This document shows, piece after piece, positions 34,009-42,337 of a DNA stretch of 64,000 nucleotides (the first letter of the stretch is position 1; each line of letters opens with the position of its first letter). The notes beneath the pieces were generated by a model, which was given only the letters and a program-made list of their open reading frames with translations, made no database searches and was not told the origin of the DNA. The DNA is from PALSA-911 sp963743035. GTDB taxonomy: Bacteria; Pseudomonadota; Alphaproteobacteria; Acetobacterales; Acetobacteraceae. Both the position numbers and the translations under genes were made by a program. The stretch covers positions 310,001 to 374,000 of the forward strand of contig CAVUOB010000002.1 in assembly GCA_963743035.1 (NCBI GenBank). Reading direction: 5' to 3'.

Positions 34009-36636
34009 CTAGGCCTTGGTGGCCGGCGACGGCAAGGCAACCGGCGTATCCTTGGGCGCGGACAAGGCGGCGGATGGCTGCGCTGCTGTTGCGGCGAGCG
34101 CCGGGTCCGGCGGGCGCAGCACGCTCTGATAGGGGTAGGGGGTGTTGATCCCCTCCTGTTCGAATTGCGCCTTCATCCGTCGGTTGAATTCCCGCAGCAC
34201 CGCCCAGCGGCCGAACGGGCCGCAGCGGATCCGGCACTTGATCACCGCGGCGCCGTCGCCGAAGCGCTGCAGGCCCATCACCTCCAGCTCGTCACGGATT
34301 TCGCTCTGCCAGCGCGGATCGGCCCGCATCTGCGTCACGATTGCGCGCAGGATCTTCACGACGCGGTCGTAATCCTCCTGATAGAGCACCTGAACCTCGG
34401 CCACCGCATGGGAGAAGTCGCGGGTCATGTTGGTGACGGTGGTCACCGCGCTGAACGGGATCACGTGCACCGAGCCATCCTCCGCGCGCAGCCGGATGGT
34501 GCGGATCGACAGATGCTCCACCACGCCCGTCAGCCCGCCGAGCAGCACCACGTCGCCTACCTGCATGGTGTTTTCCAGCAGCAGGAACAGGCCGGTGATC
34601 ACGTCCTGCACCAGCTTCTGCGAGCCGAAACCGATGGCGATGCCGAGCACGCCGGCGCCGGCCAGCAGCGGGGCGATGTTCACGCCGATCTCGCTGAGCA
34701 CGACCAGCGCCACCACCGATAGGATGGCGACCAGCAGCGCCGTGCGCAGCATCGGCAGCAGGGTGCGCAGCCGGGCCGAGCGGGCGGTCTGGGCGTCGCG
34801 CTGCAGCTTGGACAGATGCTTTTCGACCCCGGCATTGGCCAGTTCCCAGACCCCGATCGCAAAGATCAGGGCGACGGCGATGGTGGTCAGCGCCGAGATC
34901 ATGCGCTGCGCCAGCAGGTTGCTCGCCAGCCAGTCGATGGCGCCGAGGCCCCAGAGCTGCAGCAGCGCGACCAGTGCGGCCAGCGAGACGACGATATGCA
35001 CGAGCAGGCTGAGCACCGGGTGATAGGCCTGCAGACGCGCCGTCAGGCCGGGATAGCGCGCATTCGCGGCGGGCTCGGATTCGAGATGCCGCTCCAGCAT
35101 GCCGAGCAGCAGGGTGCGCACGATGCGCGCGGCGACGGTCACCAGGATGGTGACCACGAAGAAGTTCAGCAGGCGGCGGAAGCCGTCGGGAACGTCGACC
35201 GCCCATACCAGCCAGAGCCCGGACAGGTACAGCACGGCGAGGATGTGCCAGACCGAGGCGAGCCGCTTGCGCCAGCGTACCATCGGGCCATCGTGGCCTG
35301 GCCGGGCGCGGATCAGCGCCGCCACCTCGGCCCGGTTGCGCAGCACGATGATGATCGCCAGCACCAGCAGCACGAGGCCGTCGGTCTTGAGCAGCGCCTC
35401 ATGCGTGACCGGGGACATGCCCAGCAGAAGCCCCGCCTCCGCCGAGGCATAGCCGAAGACGCCGATGAGGATGAGCCACCGCACCCAGCGCACGCCGCTC
35501 AGTGCGGTTTCGGTGGAGATCGGGAACAGCCGCCAGCGCGGCGTGTCCGGCGAGAGCAGAGCCCGGGTGCAACAAAGCAGGATGCGGGAGACGGCGTAGG
35601 CGTCGATCATCGCCATCAGCACCAGCTGCGTCAGATAGACCTCGCCGATGGACGTGCCGACGACCAGGTGCGCGGTCACCACGAAGCACACCACCGGCAC
35701 CAGTGAGATCACGAGGCGCACCAGGATACCCGGCAACAGCTGCAGGCGCGCGAGCAGCCGCGAGCGCGGGCGCTCCGGCGGTTCGATCGCGCCAAGCTCG
35801 GCGCGGGTCTGCCCGTCGTCCTGAATCTCGTCTTCCTGGAACGCGTCGAGCTCGGATTCGTCGTTCGACGGCTCCTGCGTCTTGCCGGCGGGTTGCCTGG
35901 CCTCCGCGCCCGCCGCACCGGGTTTAGGCAGCGTCGCCGCCCCGCGGCCCCCCAGCCCACCCCCCGCCGCGCGCCGCCGCGGGTGCCAGCCCGCGCTCAG
36001 CGCGGCCATCGGCCGGCGCAGCAGCCAGGAGGCGGTCGTCTCGGCCGCCAGGCCGGCTGCAAAGGTTACCGCAAGCCGCCAGGCGGTATCCCATAGCAGC
36101 TTCTGGCCGAGCGGATCGCTGGCCATCATCAGGATCCAGCCGCCCATCGGCGGGAGCGTCCGCAGATCGGCGAGCACGCCGCGCAGCCGCTCGGAAATGC
36201 GGCTGAGCACGCTCGAGCCGGTGACCAGAAGCTGCGCGCCCAGGCTGTCGGGCACCAGCGGTATGTCGAGCGGCGTCGCCGCCGGCGCCGCCGCTGGAAC
36301 CGCCGCCGGCGCAGGGCTGGCCGGCGGCAGGGATTTGGCGATCGCGTCGAGCGTGGAGGTGAAATCGGCCCGCTTCTTCGGGTCGTTCAGCAGGTCGAGC
36401 ACACGCTGGGCGTCGGCCGGCGTGACGCCAGGCGCGGCCGCAGGGGCAGGGGCCGCAGCCGGCGCTGCCGGGCCAGCCGTGGCCGGTGCAGGCATCGCCG
36501 TGCCGGGCGCAGCCGCCGGCGCAGCGGGAGGCGTCGATGCCGGGGCATGGGCCGCCGGCGGCTGCGCCCATCCGTCCGGTGCCGCACCGGCGAGTGCTGC
36601 CGTCAGCAGCAGAAGGAAGGTCAGCAGGCGTTTCAT
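34009..36636 (-). CDS. Large MscS-family mechanosensitive channel (YbiO/MscK-like)
   Basis: An 875-residue inner-membrane protein: signal peptide (MKRLLTFLLLLTAALAGAAPDGWAQ), an Ala/Pro-rich linker (about 30-85), periplasmic part, about ten membrane helices and a C-terminal MscS core with pore helix and beta domain (LLAGAGVLGIAIGFGSQKLVQDVITGLFLLLENTMQVGDVV). Such channels release solutes on osmotic downshock. An acidic insert (SNDESELDAFQEDEIQDDG) lies between the first helices. The start at 36634-36636 begins at the signal peptide; the longer frame is unlikely. It faces the HK gene tail-to-tail across 12 bp. Confidence 0.93.
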   Translation of the reverse strand: MKRLLTFLLLLTAALAGAAPDGWAQPPAAHAPASTPPAAPAAAPGTAMPAPATAGPAAPAAAPAPAAAPGVTPADAQRVLDLLNDPKKRADFTSTLDAIAKSLPPASPAPAAVPAAAPAATPLDIPLVPDSLGAQLLVTGSSVLSRISERLRGVLADLRTLPPMGGWILMMASDPLGQKLLWDTAWRLAVTFAAGLAAETTASWLLRRPMAALSAGWHPRRRAAGGGLGGRGAATLPKPGAAGAEARQPAGKTQEPSNDESELDAFQEDEIQDDGQTRAELGAIEPPERPRSRLLARLQLLPGILVRLVISLVPVVCFVVTAHLVVGTSIGEVYLTQLVLMAMIDAYAVSRILLCCTRALLSPDTPRWRLFPISTETALSGVRWVRWLILIGVFGYASAEAGLLLGMSPVTHEALLKTDGLVLLVLAIIIVLRNRAEVAALIRARPGHDGPMVRWRKRLASVWHILAVLYLSGLWLVWAVDVPDGFRRLLNFFVVTILVTVAARIVRTLLLGMLERHLESEPAANARYPGLTARLQAYHPVLSLLVHIVVSLAALVALLQLWGLGAIDWLASNLLAQRMISALTTIAVALIFAIGVWELANAGVEKHLSKLQRDAQTARSARLRTLLPMLRTALLVAILSVVALVVLSEIGVNIAPLLAGAGVLGIAIGFGSQKLVQDVITGLFLLLENTMQVGDVVLLGGLTGVVEHLSIRTIRLRAEDGSVHVIPFSAVTTVTNMTRDFSHAVAEVQVLYQEDYDRVVKILRAIVTQMRADPRWQSEIRDELEVMGLQRFGDGAAVIKCRIRCGPFGRWAVLREFNRRMKAQFEQEGINTPYPYQSVLRPPDPALAATAAQPSAALSAPKDTPVALPSPATKA

Positions 36637-36753
36637 CAATCCGGCTCCAGCCGCGTGGGTCTGCTTTCTAGCTAGTGCCGGCATATGGCAGAAGGGAGGC
36701 GGTTTACATTGCCGTGAAACGCCCTATCTCGGAGCGATGAAGCCGATTGCCCC

Positions 36754-36948
36754 ATGAAGACCGTTCTCCTCGTCCTGATGGTACTGGCGATGCTCGGCAC
36801 GCTCGGCGTGCTGGCGGCGGGCATGATCGGCCTGGTGCGCGGCGGCGGCAACCCGGCCCGCTCCAATGCGCTGATGCGCTGGCGCGTCATCTTGCAGGCG
36901 GCGGCGCTGGTGCTGTTCATCGTGCTGATGAGCCTGCTGCGCTCCTGA
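36754..36948 (+). CDS. Small twin-transmembrane protein (HIG1-like)
   Basis: A 64-residue protein with two membrane helices (VLLVLMVLAMLGTLGVLAAGMIGLVRGG and ILQAAALVLFIVLMSLLRS) and the linker GGNPARSNALMRWRV. This matches the short HIG1-domain/twin-TM proteins of alphaproteobacteria, whose eukaryotic relatives associate with respiratory supercomplexes. The ATG at 36754 is chosen over an out-of-frame ATG at 36747. A bacterial function is unproven. Confidence 0.8.
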   Translation: MKTVLLVLMVLAMLGTLGVLAAGMIGLVRGGGNPARSNALMRWRVILQAAALVLFIVLMSLLRS

Positions 36949-37051
36949 CTCTGGCCATGTCCGATGAGGCGCTCCGGCGGAGCGGCCGATTTGCGGGCTG
37001 ATTTGCGGGGCTGACTTGCGTACGGGGCCACGCTCCCGCGGGTGCTGTGGT

Positions 37052-37080
37052 TTGACAGCACATTGTGCCCCTGCCTAAGG
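37052..37080 (+). promoter_or_regulatory. Possible sigma-70-type promoter upstream of etfB
   Basis: A perfect -35 hexamer TTGACA at 37052-37057 is followed 17 bases later by CTAAGG (37075-37080), a poor -10 match. It lies 110 bp upstream of the etfB ATG in a 241-bp gap that also has three TGATTTGCGGG-like direct repeats (about 36985-37020). Confidence 0.35.
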
Positions 37081-37189
37081 TCCGGCCCGTTATATCGCAG
37101 ATGCGAAGGCCGGATCGCGGGGCTTATCCCCTGGCCGGCCTTGCGGCGCATCTGATCGCGGCAACGGTTTCCAGGAAGCGGCAGACCCC

Positions 37190-37939
37190 ATGAAAATTCT
37201 CGTCCCCGTCAAGCGGGTGGTTGACTACAACGTAAAGGTTCGCGTGAAGGCGGACGGCACCGGCGTTGAAACCGCCGGCGTGAAGATGTCGATGAACCCG
37301 TTCGACGAGATCGCGATCGAGGAAGCCGTCCGCCTGAAGGAAAAGGGCGTGGCGACCGAGATCGTCGCCATCTCCGTCGGCGTGGCGGCATGCTCGGAGA
37401 CGATTCGCACCGCGCTGGCCATGGGCGCCGACCGCGGCATCCTGGTGGAGACCGACGTGGCGGTGGAGCCGCTCGCGGTGGCCAAGCTGCTGAAGGCGAT
37501 CGCCGAGAAGGAACAGCCGAAGCTCATCATCCTCGGCAAGCAGGCGATCGACGACGACATGAGCGCCACCGGCCAGATGCTGGCCGCCCTGCTCGGCTGG
37601 CCGCAGGGCACCTTCGCCAGCAAGGTGACCGTGGAAGGCGACGGCGTGACCGTGACGCGCGAAGTCGATGGCGGTCTGGAGACCGTGGCGCTGACCCTGC
37701 CGGCGGTGGTCACCACCGATCTGCGGCTGAACGAGCCGCGCTACGCCTCGCTGCCGAACATCATGAAGGCGCGCAAGAAGCCGATCGATACTGTCAAGCC
37801 GGCCGACCTCGGCGTCGATCCGACCCCGCGCCTGACCGTGCTGAAGGTGACCGAGCCGGCCAAGCGCCAGGCCGGCCAGAAGGTCGCCTCGGTGGCCGAA
37901 CTCGTCCAAAAGCTCCGCACCGAAGCGAAGGTGATCTGA
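37190..37939 (+). CDS. etfB: Electron transfer flavoprotein subunit beta
   Basis: The AMP-binding subunit of ETF, which passes electrons from acyl-CoA dehydrogenases to ETF:quinone oxidoreductase. At 249 residues it is full length: MKILVPVKRVVDYNVKVRVK, NPFDEIAIEEAVRLKEKG, and the AMP-binding ILGKQAIDDDMSATGQMLAALL. First gene of etfB-etfA-hbd; two bases separate its stop from the etfA ATG. Confidence 0.97.
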   Translation: MKILVPVKRVVDYNVKVRVKADGTGVETAGVKMSMNPFDEIAIEEAVRLKEKGVATEIVAISVGVAACSETIRTALAMGADRGILVETDVAVEPLAVAKLLKAIAEKEQPKLIILGKQAIDDDMSATGQMLAALLGWPQGTFASKVTVEGDGVTVTREVDGGLETVALTLPAVVTTDLRLNEPRYASLPNIMKARKKPIDTVKPADLGVDPTPRLTVLKVTEPAKRQAGQKVASVAELVQKLRTEAKVI

Positions 37940-37941
37940 TC

Positions 37942-38877
37942 ATGACGTCCCTCGTTCTCCTCGATTACGACGCCACCGGCATCAAGCAGCCCTCGCGCAG
38001 CGCCGTCGCCGCAGCCTCCAAGCTGGGCGACGTGCATGTCCTGGTCGCCGGCAAGGATGTCGGCGCCGCCGCCGCTGCCGCCGCCAAGCTGCCGGGCGTT
38101 TCCAAGGTGCTGGTCGCCGATGGCGACGACTACGCCAACCCGCTGGCGGAAAAGCTGGCCGCGTTGATCCTGGCGCTGGCGCCGGGCTACACGCACCTGC
38201 TGGCCCCCGCCACCGCGTCGGGCAAGAACGTGATGCCGCGCGTGGCCGCCTTGCTCGACAGCCAGCCGATCAGCGACATCGCCGAGGTGATCGACGCCGA
38301 CACCTTCGTGCGTCCGATCTATGCCGGCAACGCGATGGCCACGGTGAAGTCGTCGGACAAGATCAAGGTGATCACCGTCCGCGCCGCGAGCTTCGATCCC
38401 TGCCCGGCCGAAGGCGGCTCCGCCGTCATCGAGCCGGCGCCGACGGTCGAGCTGCCCGGCAGCTCGCGCTTCGTCTCCTCCGAGCTGTCCAAGAGCGAGC
38501 GGCCGGAACTGACCGCCGCGCGCGTGGTGATCTCCGGCGGCCGCGGCATGCAGAACGGCGAGAACTTCAAGCTGCTGGACCCGATCGCCGACAAGCTCGG
38601 CGCCGCCGTCGGCGCCTCGCGCGCCGCGGTCGATGCCGGTTTCGTGCCGAACGACTATCAGGTCGGCCAGACCGGCAAGATCGTCGCGCCCGAGCTGTAC
38701 GTCGCCATCGGCATCTCCGGCGCCATCCAGCATCTGGCCGGCATGAAGGACAGCAAGGTCATCGTCGCCATCAACAAGGACGAGGAGGCGCCGATCTTCC
38801 AGGTCGCCGATTACGGCCTCGTCGCCGATCTGTTCACCGCCCTTCCCGAGCTCGCCGCGGAACTGGAGAAAGCCTGA
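37942..38877 (+). CDS. etfA: Electron transfer flavoprotein subunit alpha
   Basis: The FAD-binding subunit of ETF (311 residues). The C-terminal FAD domain has the family pattern SGGRGMQNGENFKLLDPIADKLGAAVGASRAAVDAGFVPNDYQVGQTGKIVAPELYVAIGISGAIQHLAGMKDS. It follows etfB by two bases and its stop abuts the hbd start. The heterodimer supplies the electron sink for fatty-acid beta-oxidation. Confidence 0.97.
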   Translation: MTSLVLLDYDATGIKQPSRSAVAAASKLGDVHVLVAGKDVGAAAAAAAKLPGVSKVLVADGDDYANPLAEKLAALILALAPGYTHLLAPATASGKNVMPRVAALLDSQPISDIAEVIDADTFVRPIYAGNAMATVKSSDKIKVITVRAASFDPCPAEGGSAVIEPAPTVELPGSSRFVSSELSKSERPELTAARVVISGGRGMQNGENFKLLDPIADKLGAAVGASRAAVDAGFVPNDYQVGQTGKIVAPELYVAIGISGAIQHLAGMKDSKVIVAINKDEEAPIFQVADYGLVADLFTALPELAAELEKA

Positions 38878-39808
38878 ATGAACATAGACGTCACGCCAAG
38901 CGCTGCCGCGGGGCAGCTGGATCCCGCCGTTCCCGAGATCGGCAGCGTTGGCGTGATCGGCGCGGGGCAGATGGGCAACGGTATCGCCCATGTCTGCGCC
39001 CTCGCCGGACTGACGGTGGTGCTGGCCGACGTGAAGGCCGAGGCGCTGGAAAAGGCGATGGCGGTGATGGGCCGCAACATGGACCGCCAGGTCAGCCGCG
39101 GCACGATCGACGCGGAAGACAAGGCGGCGGCGCTGGCCCGCATCACCACCACCACCGACTATGCCGATTTCGGCGATTGCGACCTGGTCATCGAAGCCGC
39201 GACCGAGAAGGAAGAGGTCAAGCGACGCGATCTTCAAGGCGCTGCTGCCGCATCTGAAGCCGGACTGCCTGCTGGCGTCCAACACCTCCTCGATCTCCAT
39301 CACCCGCCTGGCCGCGAAGACCGACCGCCCGGCGAAATTCATCGGCATGCACTTCATGAACCCGGTTCCGGTCATGAAGCTGGTGGAGATCATCCGCGGC
39401 ATCGCCACGGATGAGCCGACCTTCCAGGCGGTACAGGCGCTGGCCGGCAGGCTGGGCAAGATCACCGCCGTCGCCGAGGATTTCCCCGCCTTCATCGTCA
39501 ACCGCATCCTGGTGCCGATGATCAACGAGGCGGTCTACGCGCTGTATGAAGGCGTCGGCTCGGTGGTCGCCATCGACACCTCCATGAAGCTCGGCGCCAA
39601 CCACCCGATGGGGCCGCTGGAACTGGCGGACTTCATCGGCCTGGATACCTGCCTGTCGATCATGCAGGTGCTCTACGAAGGCCTGTCGGACAGCAAATAC
39701 CGCCCGTGCCCGCTGCTGGTGAAATACGTCGAGGCCGGCTGGCTCGGCCGCAAGACCGGCCGCGGCTTCTACGACTACACCCAGACCCCGCCGCGCCCGA
39801 CGCGGTAG
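38878..39808 (+). CDS. hbd: 3-hydroxybutyryl/3-hydroxyacyl-CoA dehydrogenase, one frameshift
   Basis: Oxidises 3-hydroxyacyl-CoA to 3-ketoacyl-CoA with NAD+. The N-terminal Rossmann motif GVIGAGQMGNGIAHVCALAGLTV is in one frame to about 39225. An extra base then puts the rest (AIFKALLPHLKPDCLLASNTSSISITRLA…KFIGMHFMNPVPVMKLVEII…YALYEGVGS…GRKTGRGFYDY) in the next frame. Repaired, it would be a standard protein of about 309 residues with the catalytic His in GMHFMNP. The start codon directly follows the etfA stop. The foldback element copy 2 begins two bases after the stop. Confidence 0.9.
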
Positions 39809-39810
39809 CG

Positions 39811-40066
39811 CTGGGGCTCCGCCCCAGATCCCGGCAGGGGGCTCTGCCCCCTAGCGGGGCTTTGCCCCTGCGCCCCCGCCAAGGGACAGTCGTCCCTTGG
39901 AACCCTCCGACTGGTTTGTTGGGAAGGGGGCATAACCGACGCAGCCGTTGACGGGCTACGGCGTGCCCCCTTCCCAATAAACCAAACTGAAAGGGGTCAA
40001 GGGGATGACCATCCCCTTGCGGGGTGAAGGGGCAGCGCCCCTTCTGGGTTTGGGGCAAAGCCCCAA
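39811..40066. repeat. Foldback element, copy 2 (256 bp)
   Basis: Same design as 17045-17332: arms made of hairpins such as CTGGGGC-TCC-GCCCCAG, GGGGGC-TCT-GCCCCC and AAGGGAC…GTCCCTT. Innermost arms are 39913-39932 and 39964-39983 (20 bp, one mismatch) around a 31-bp core. Both arms match copy 1 in the same orientation (for example GGTCAAGGGGATGACCATCC in each right arm). The core motif AGCCGTTGACGGGCTAC (39943-39959) is the reverse complement of the copy 1 core. It fills the whole space between two convergent genes, from 2 bp after the hbd stop to 1 bp before the stop of the membrane-protein gene. Confidence 0.9.
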
Positions 40067-40067
40067 T

Positions 40068-40598
40068 TCACCCCGCCAGCAGCAGGCCGATCAGCACGTC
40101 CAGGCCCACCATCAGGATGGCCGGCAAGGTGCCGATCTGCAGCGCCAGCCTGGCCGCGTACCACTCCAGCCACAGCGCCCAGAACAGCGCGATCAGGCTG
40201 ATCGTCTGGTCCATCCAGTCTGGCACGCCGAGCAGTCCAGGCACGCTGGCGGCCAGGAACAGCGCGTACTGGGCGACGTTGCACCAGTTCCACGCGACGA
40301 TGTAGCGCGGCCAGAGCGGCGCCCGGCCGAGCATGGCGGCGACCCGGTGCGACAGCACGGCGTAGCCGATCCAGCCGATGACGAACAGCAGGATCGCGGC
40401 GAGCAGGGTGCGGATGGGCTGGGCGGGTGCTCCTGTGATGCTCCAGGCCAGCAGGCGCAGCACGACAAAGGCCGGCAGGCAGATCGCCACGGCCAGGAAG
40501 CTGAGCGTCGGCGCCTGTGGGTCCGCCGGCATCAGGTCCATGCCCATCGCGCCGACCGCGGGCGAGCGCGAAGGCCCCGGCCAGGCCGGCCCGCACAT
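40068..40598 (-). CDS. Integral membrane protein of unknown family, paralogue of the upstream gene
   Basis: About 160-176 residues with five hydrophobic stretches (FLAVAICLPAFVVLRLLAW, LLAAILLFVIGWIGYAVL, ISLIALFWALWLEWYAARLAL, LPAILMVGLDVLIGLLLAG among them). A WNWCNVAQY motif mirrors FNWCQWIIP in the neighbouring gene, in the same position after a helix and the R-Y/F-I sequence. The start is uncertain: 40598 or the ATG at 40547, neither with a good ribosome-binding site. Unrecognised function. Its stop codon lies against the foldback element. Confidence 0.7.
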   Translation of the reverse strand: MCGPAWPGPSRSPAVGAMGMDLMPADPQAPTLSFLAVAICLPAFVVLRLLAWSITGAPAQPIRTLLAAILLFVIGWIGYAVLSHRVAAMLGRAPLWPRYIVAWNWCNVAQYALFLAASVPGLLGVPDWMDQTISLIALFWALWLEWYAARLALQIGTLPAILMVGLDVLIGLLLAG

Positions 40599-40622
40599 GG
40601 CTACCGGACGTCGCCGGGATGC

Positions 40623-41213
40623 TCATCGGTTGGCCATCAACAGCCGCGGCACGATCACGAGAAGGACGGTGCCGAGATTGACCACGATCACCAGCAGCAC
40701 GGCGCGGGCAGCGGAGAGGTCCAGGCCGCGCCGGGCCAGGAAGTAGTGCAGCCACAGCCCGTAGCCGCCGAGCAGCACCATGGCGAGCACCGCCGCCGCA
40801 TTGGCCGGCAGGCCCAGGCGGATGGCGATGCCGATGGTAGCCAGCACCACCATCGCGACCACGGGAATGATCCACTGGCACCAGTTGAAGGCGGTGATGA
40901 AGCGCAGCCACGGCCCCTCCCGCCCCCACAGGCGGGCGAGGCTGTGCGACAGCACCGCGGGCGCCAGCACGGCGCAGATGGTGGCGAGCAGGTCGCCGAG
41001 CGCGGCGCTGCCGGCGCCGCCGGCCAGCATCAGGACCGTGCCGACCAGCGGAAACGCCAGCAGCGGCGCCAGGCTGCCGAGGAAGCCCTGGGGGGTGGCG
41101 GAGAAATGGCCGAAGCCGTCGGCGCGGCCGCGCGCCAGCCGCACGATGCCGCCAAGGATCCGCAGCGCCCCGCTTGAGGGCGTATTCCCGCCGCCTGGCG
41201 GGCGGCCGCTCAT
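40623..41213 (-). CDS. Integral membrane protein of unknown family
   Basis: A 196-residue protein with about five helices (LAPLLAFPLVGTVLML, LLATICAVLAPAVLSHSLARL, IIPVVAMVVLATIGIAIRL, AAAVLAMVLLGGYGLWLHYFL, VLLVIVVNLGTVLLVIVPRLL). It keeps the layout seen in the downstream gene: LSHSLARL…WLRFITAFNWCQW compared with LSHRVAAM…WPRYIVAWNWCNV. The start overlaps the end of dapE by four bases, suggesting co-expression with the dap genes. I do not recognise a family; a relation to YIP1-like membrane proteins is possible but unproven. Confidence 0.72.
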   Translation of the reverse strand: MSGRPPGGGNTPSSGALRILGGIVRLARGRADGFGHFSATPQGFLGSLAPLLAFPLVGTVLMLAGGAGSAALGDLLATICAVLAPAVLSHSLARLWGREGPWLRFITAFNWCQWIIPVVAMVVLATIGIAIRLGLPANAAAVLAMVLLGGYGLWLHYFLARRGLDLSAARAVLLVIVVNLGTVLLVIVPRLLMANR

Positions 41214-42337
41214 GCCAGGATGTCGGCCAGCACCGCCTCGTAGATGTCCGCCAGCGCGCGCAGCTCGTCCACCGGCACCCGTTCGTCGACCTGGTGCATG
41301 GTGGCGCCGATCAGGCCGAACTCGGCCACCGGGCAGAACCTGGCGATGAAGCGCGCATCCGACGTGCCGCCGCCGGTATCGAGCTTCGGCTCCACGCCGG
41401 AGGCGCGGGCGATGGCGTTCTTCAGCTTGGTCACCATCGGACCGGGTTCGGTCAGGAACGACTCGCCGCTGACCGACACATCGAGCTCGAAGCGCTCCGC
41501 GTGCTGTGCGATCGTGGCGCGCAGCCAGGCGGTAAGAGAGGCGCTGGAATGGCGGTCGTTGAAACGGATGTTCAGCGCCGCGCGGGCGGCGGCGGGGATC
41601 ACGTTGGTGGCGGGATTGCCGACATCGATGCTGGTGAGCTGCAGCGAGCTCGGCTCGAAGAACTCGCTGCCGGCGTCGAGCGGCGCGGCGGTCAGCGCCG
41701 CGACCGCGCGCACCAGCCGGTGCACCGGATTGTCGGCGCGATGCGGATAGGCGACGTGGCCCTGGGTTCCGTGCACGCTGATCCTGGCGTTCAGGCTGCC
41801 GCGCCGGCCGATCTTGATGGTGTCGCCGAGCTTCACCGGGCAGGTCGGCTCCCCGACCAGGCAGAAATCGGGGATCTGGCCGTTGGCCGCCATCCAGTCC
41901 AGCACCTTTACCGTGCCGTCGGTTGCCGGGCCTTCCTCGTCGCCGGTGATCAGCAGGCTGATCGAGCCCTTCTCCGGGGATGTCCTGAGCTGGCGCGCCG
42001 CGGCTGCCACGAAGGCGGCGATGGCGCCCTTCATGTCGCAGGCGCCGCGCCCGTAGAGTACGTCTTTCCGGACTTCACCGGAAAACGGCGGCGCGCTCCA
42101 GTTGGCATCGCCCACCGGCACCACGTCGGTGTGTCCGGCGAAGCAGAAATGCGGTGCGCCGGTGCCGATGCGCGCGAAGAGGTTCTCGATCTCGCCGAAG
42201 CGCAGCCGCGTGACGGTGAAGCCGAGTTTTTCCAGCGCCTCGGTCAGCACGTCCATCGCCCCGGCATCGGCCGGGGTGACGGAGGCGCAGCGGATCAGGT
42301 CCTGGGCGAGGCCCAGCGGGTCCAGAAGGTCGCTCAA
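41210..42337 (-). CDS. dapE: Succinyl-diaminopimelate desuccinylase
   Basis: Removes succinate from N-succinyl-LL-diaminopimelate in lysine and peptidoglycan-precursor synthesis. The 375-residue M20-family metalloenzyme has zinc ligands in FAGHTDVVP, GRGACDMKG, the catalytic ITGDEEGPATDGT, VGEPT and the C-terminal GATMHQVDE. The start is a TTG at 42335-42337 overlapping the dapD stop (ATTGA), a typical coupled arrangement. DapD makes the upstream intermediate, so the pair is one pathway segment. Confidence 0.96.
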   Translation of the reverse strand: MSDLLDPLGLAQDLIRCASVTPADAGAMDVLTEALEKLGFTVTRLRFGEIENLFARIGTGAPHFCFAGHTDVVPVGDANWSAPPFSGEVRKDVLYGRGACDMKGAIAAFVAAAARQLRTSPEKGSISLLITGDEEGPATDGTVKVLDWMAANGQIPDFCLVGEPTCPVKLGDTIKIGRRGSLNARISVHGTQGHVAYPHRADNPVHRLVRAVAALTAAPLDAGSEFFEPSSLQLTSIDVGNPATNVIPAAARAALNIRFNDRHSSASLTAWLRATIAQHAERFELDVSVSGESFLTEPGPMVTKLKNAIARASGVEPKLDTGGGTSDARFIARFCPVAEFGLIGATMHQVDERVPVDELRALADIYEAVLADILA

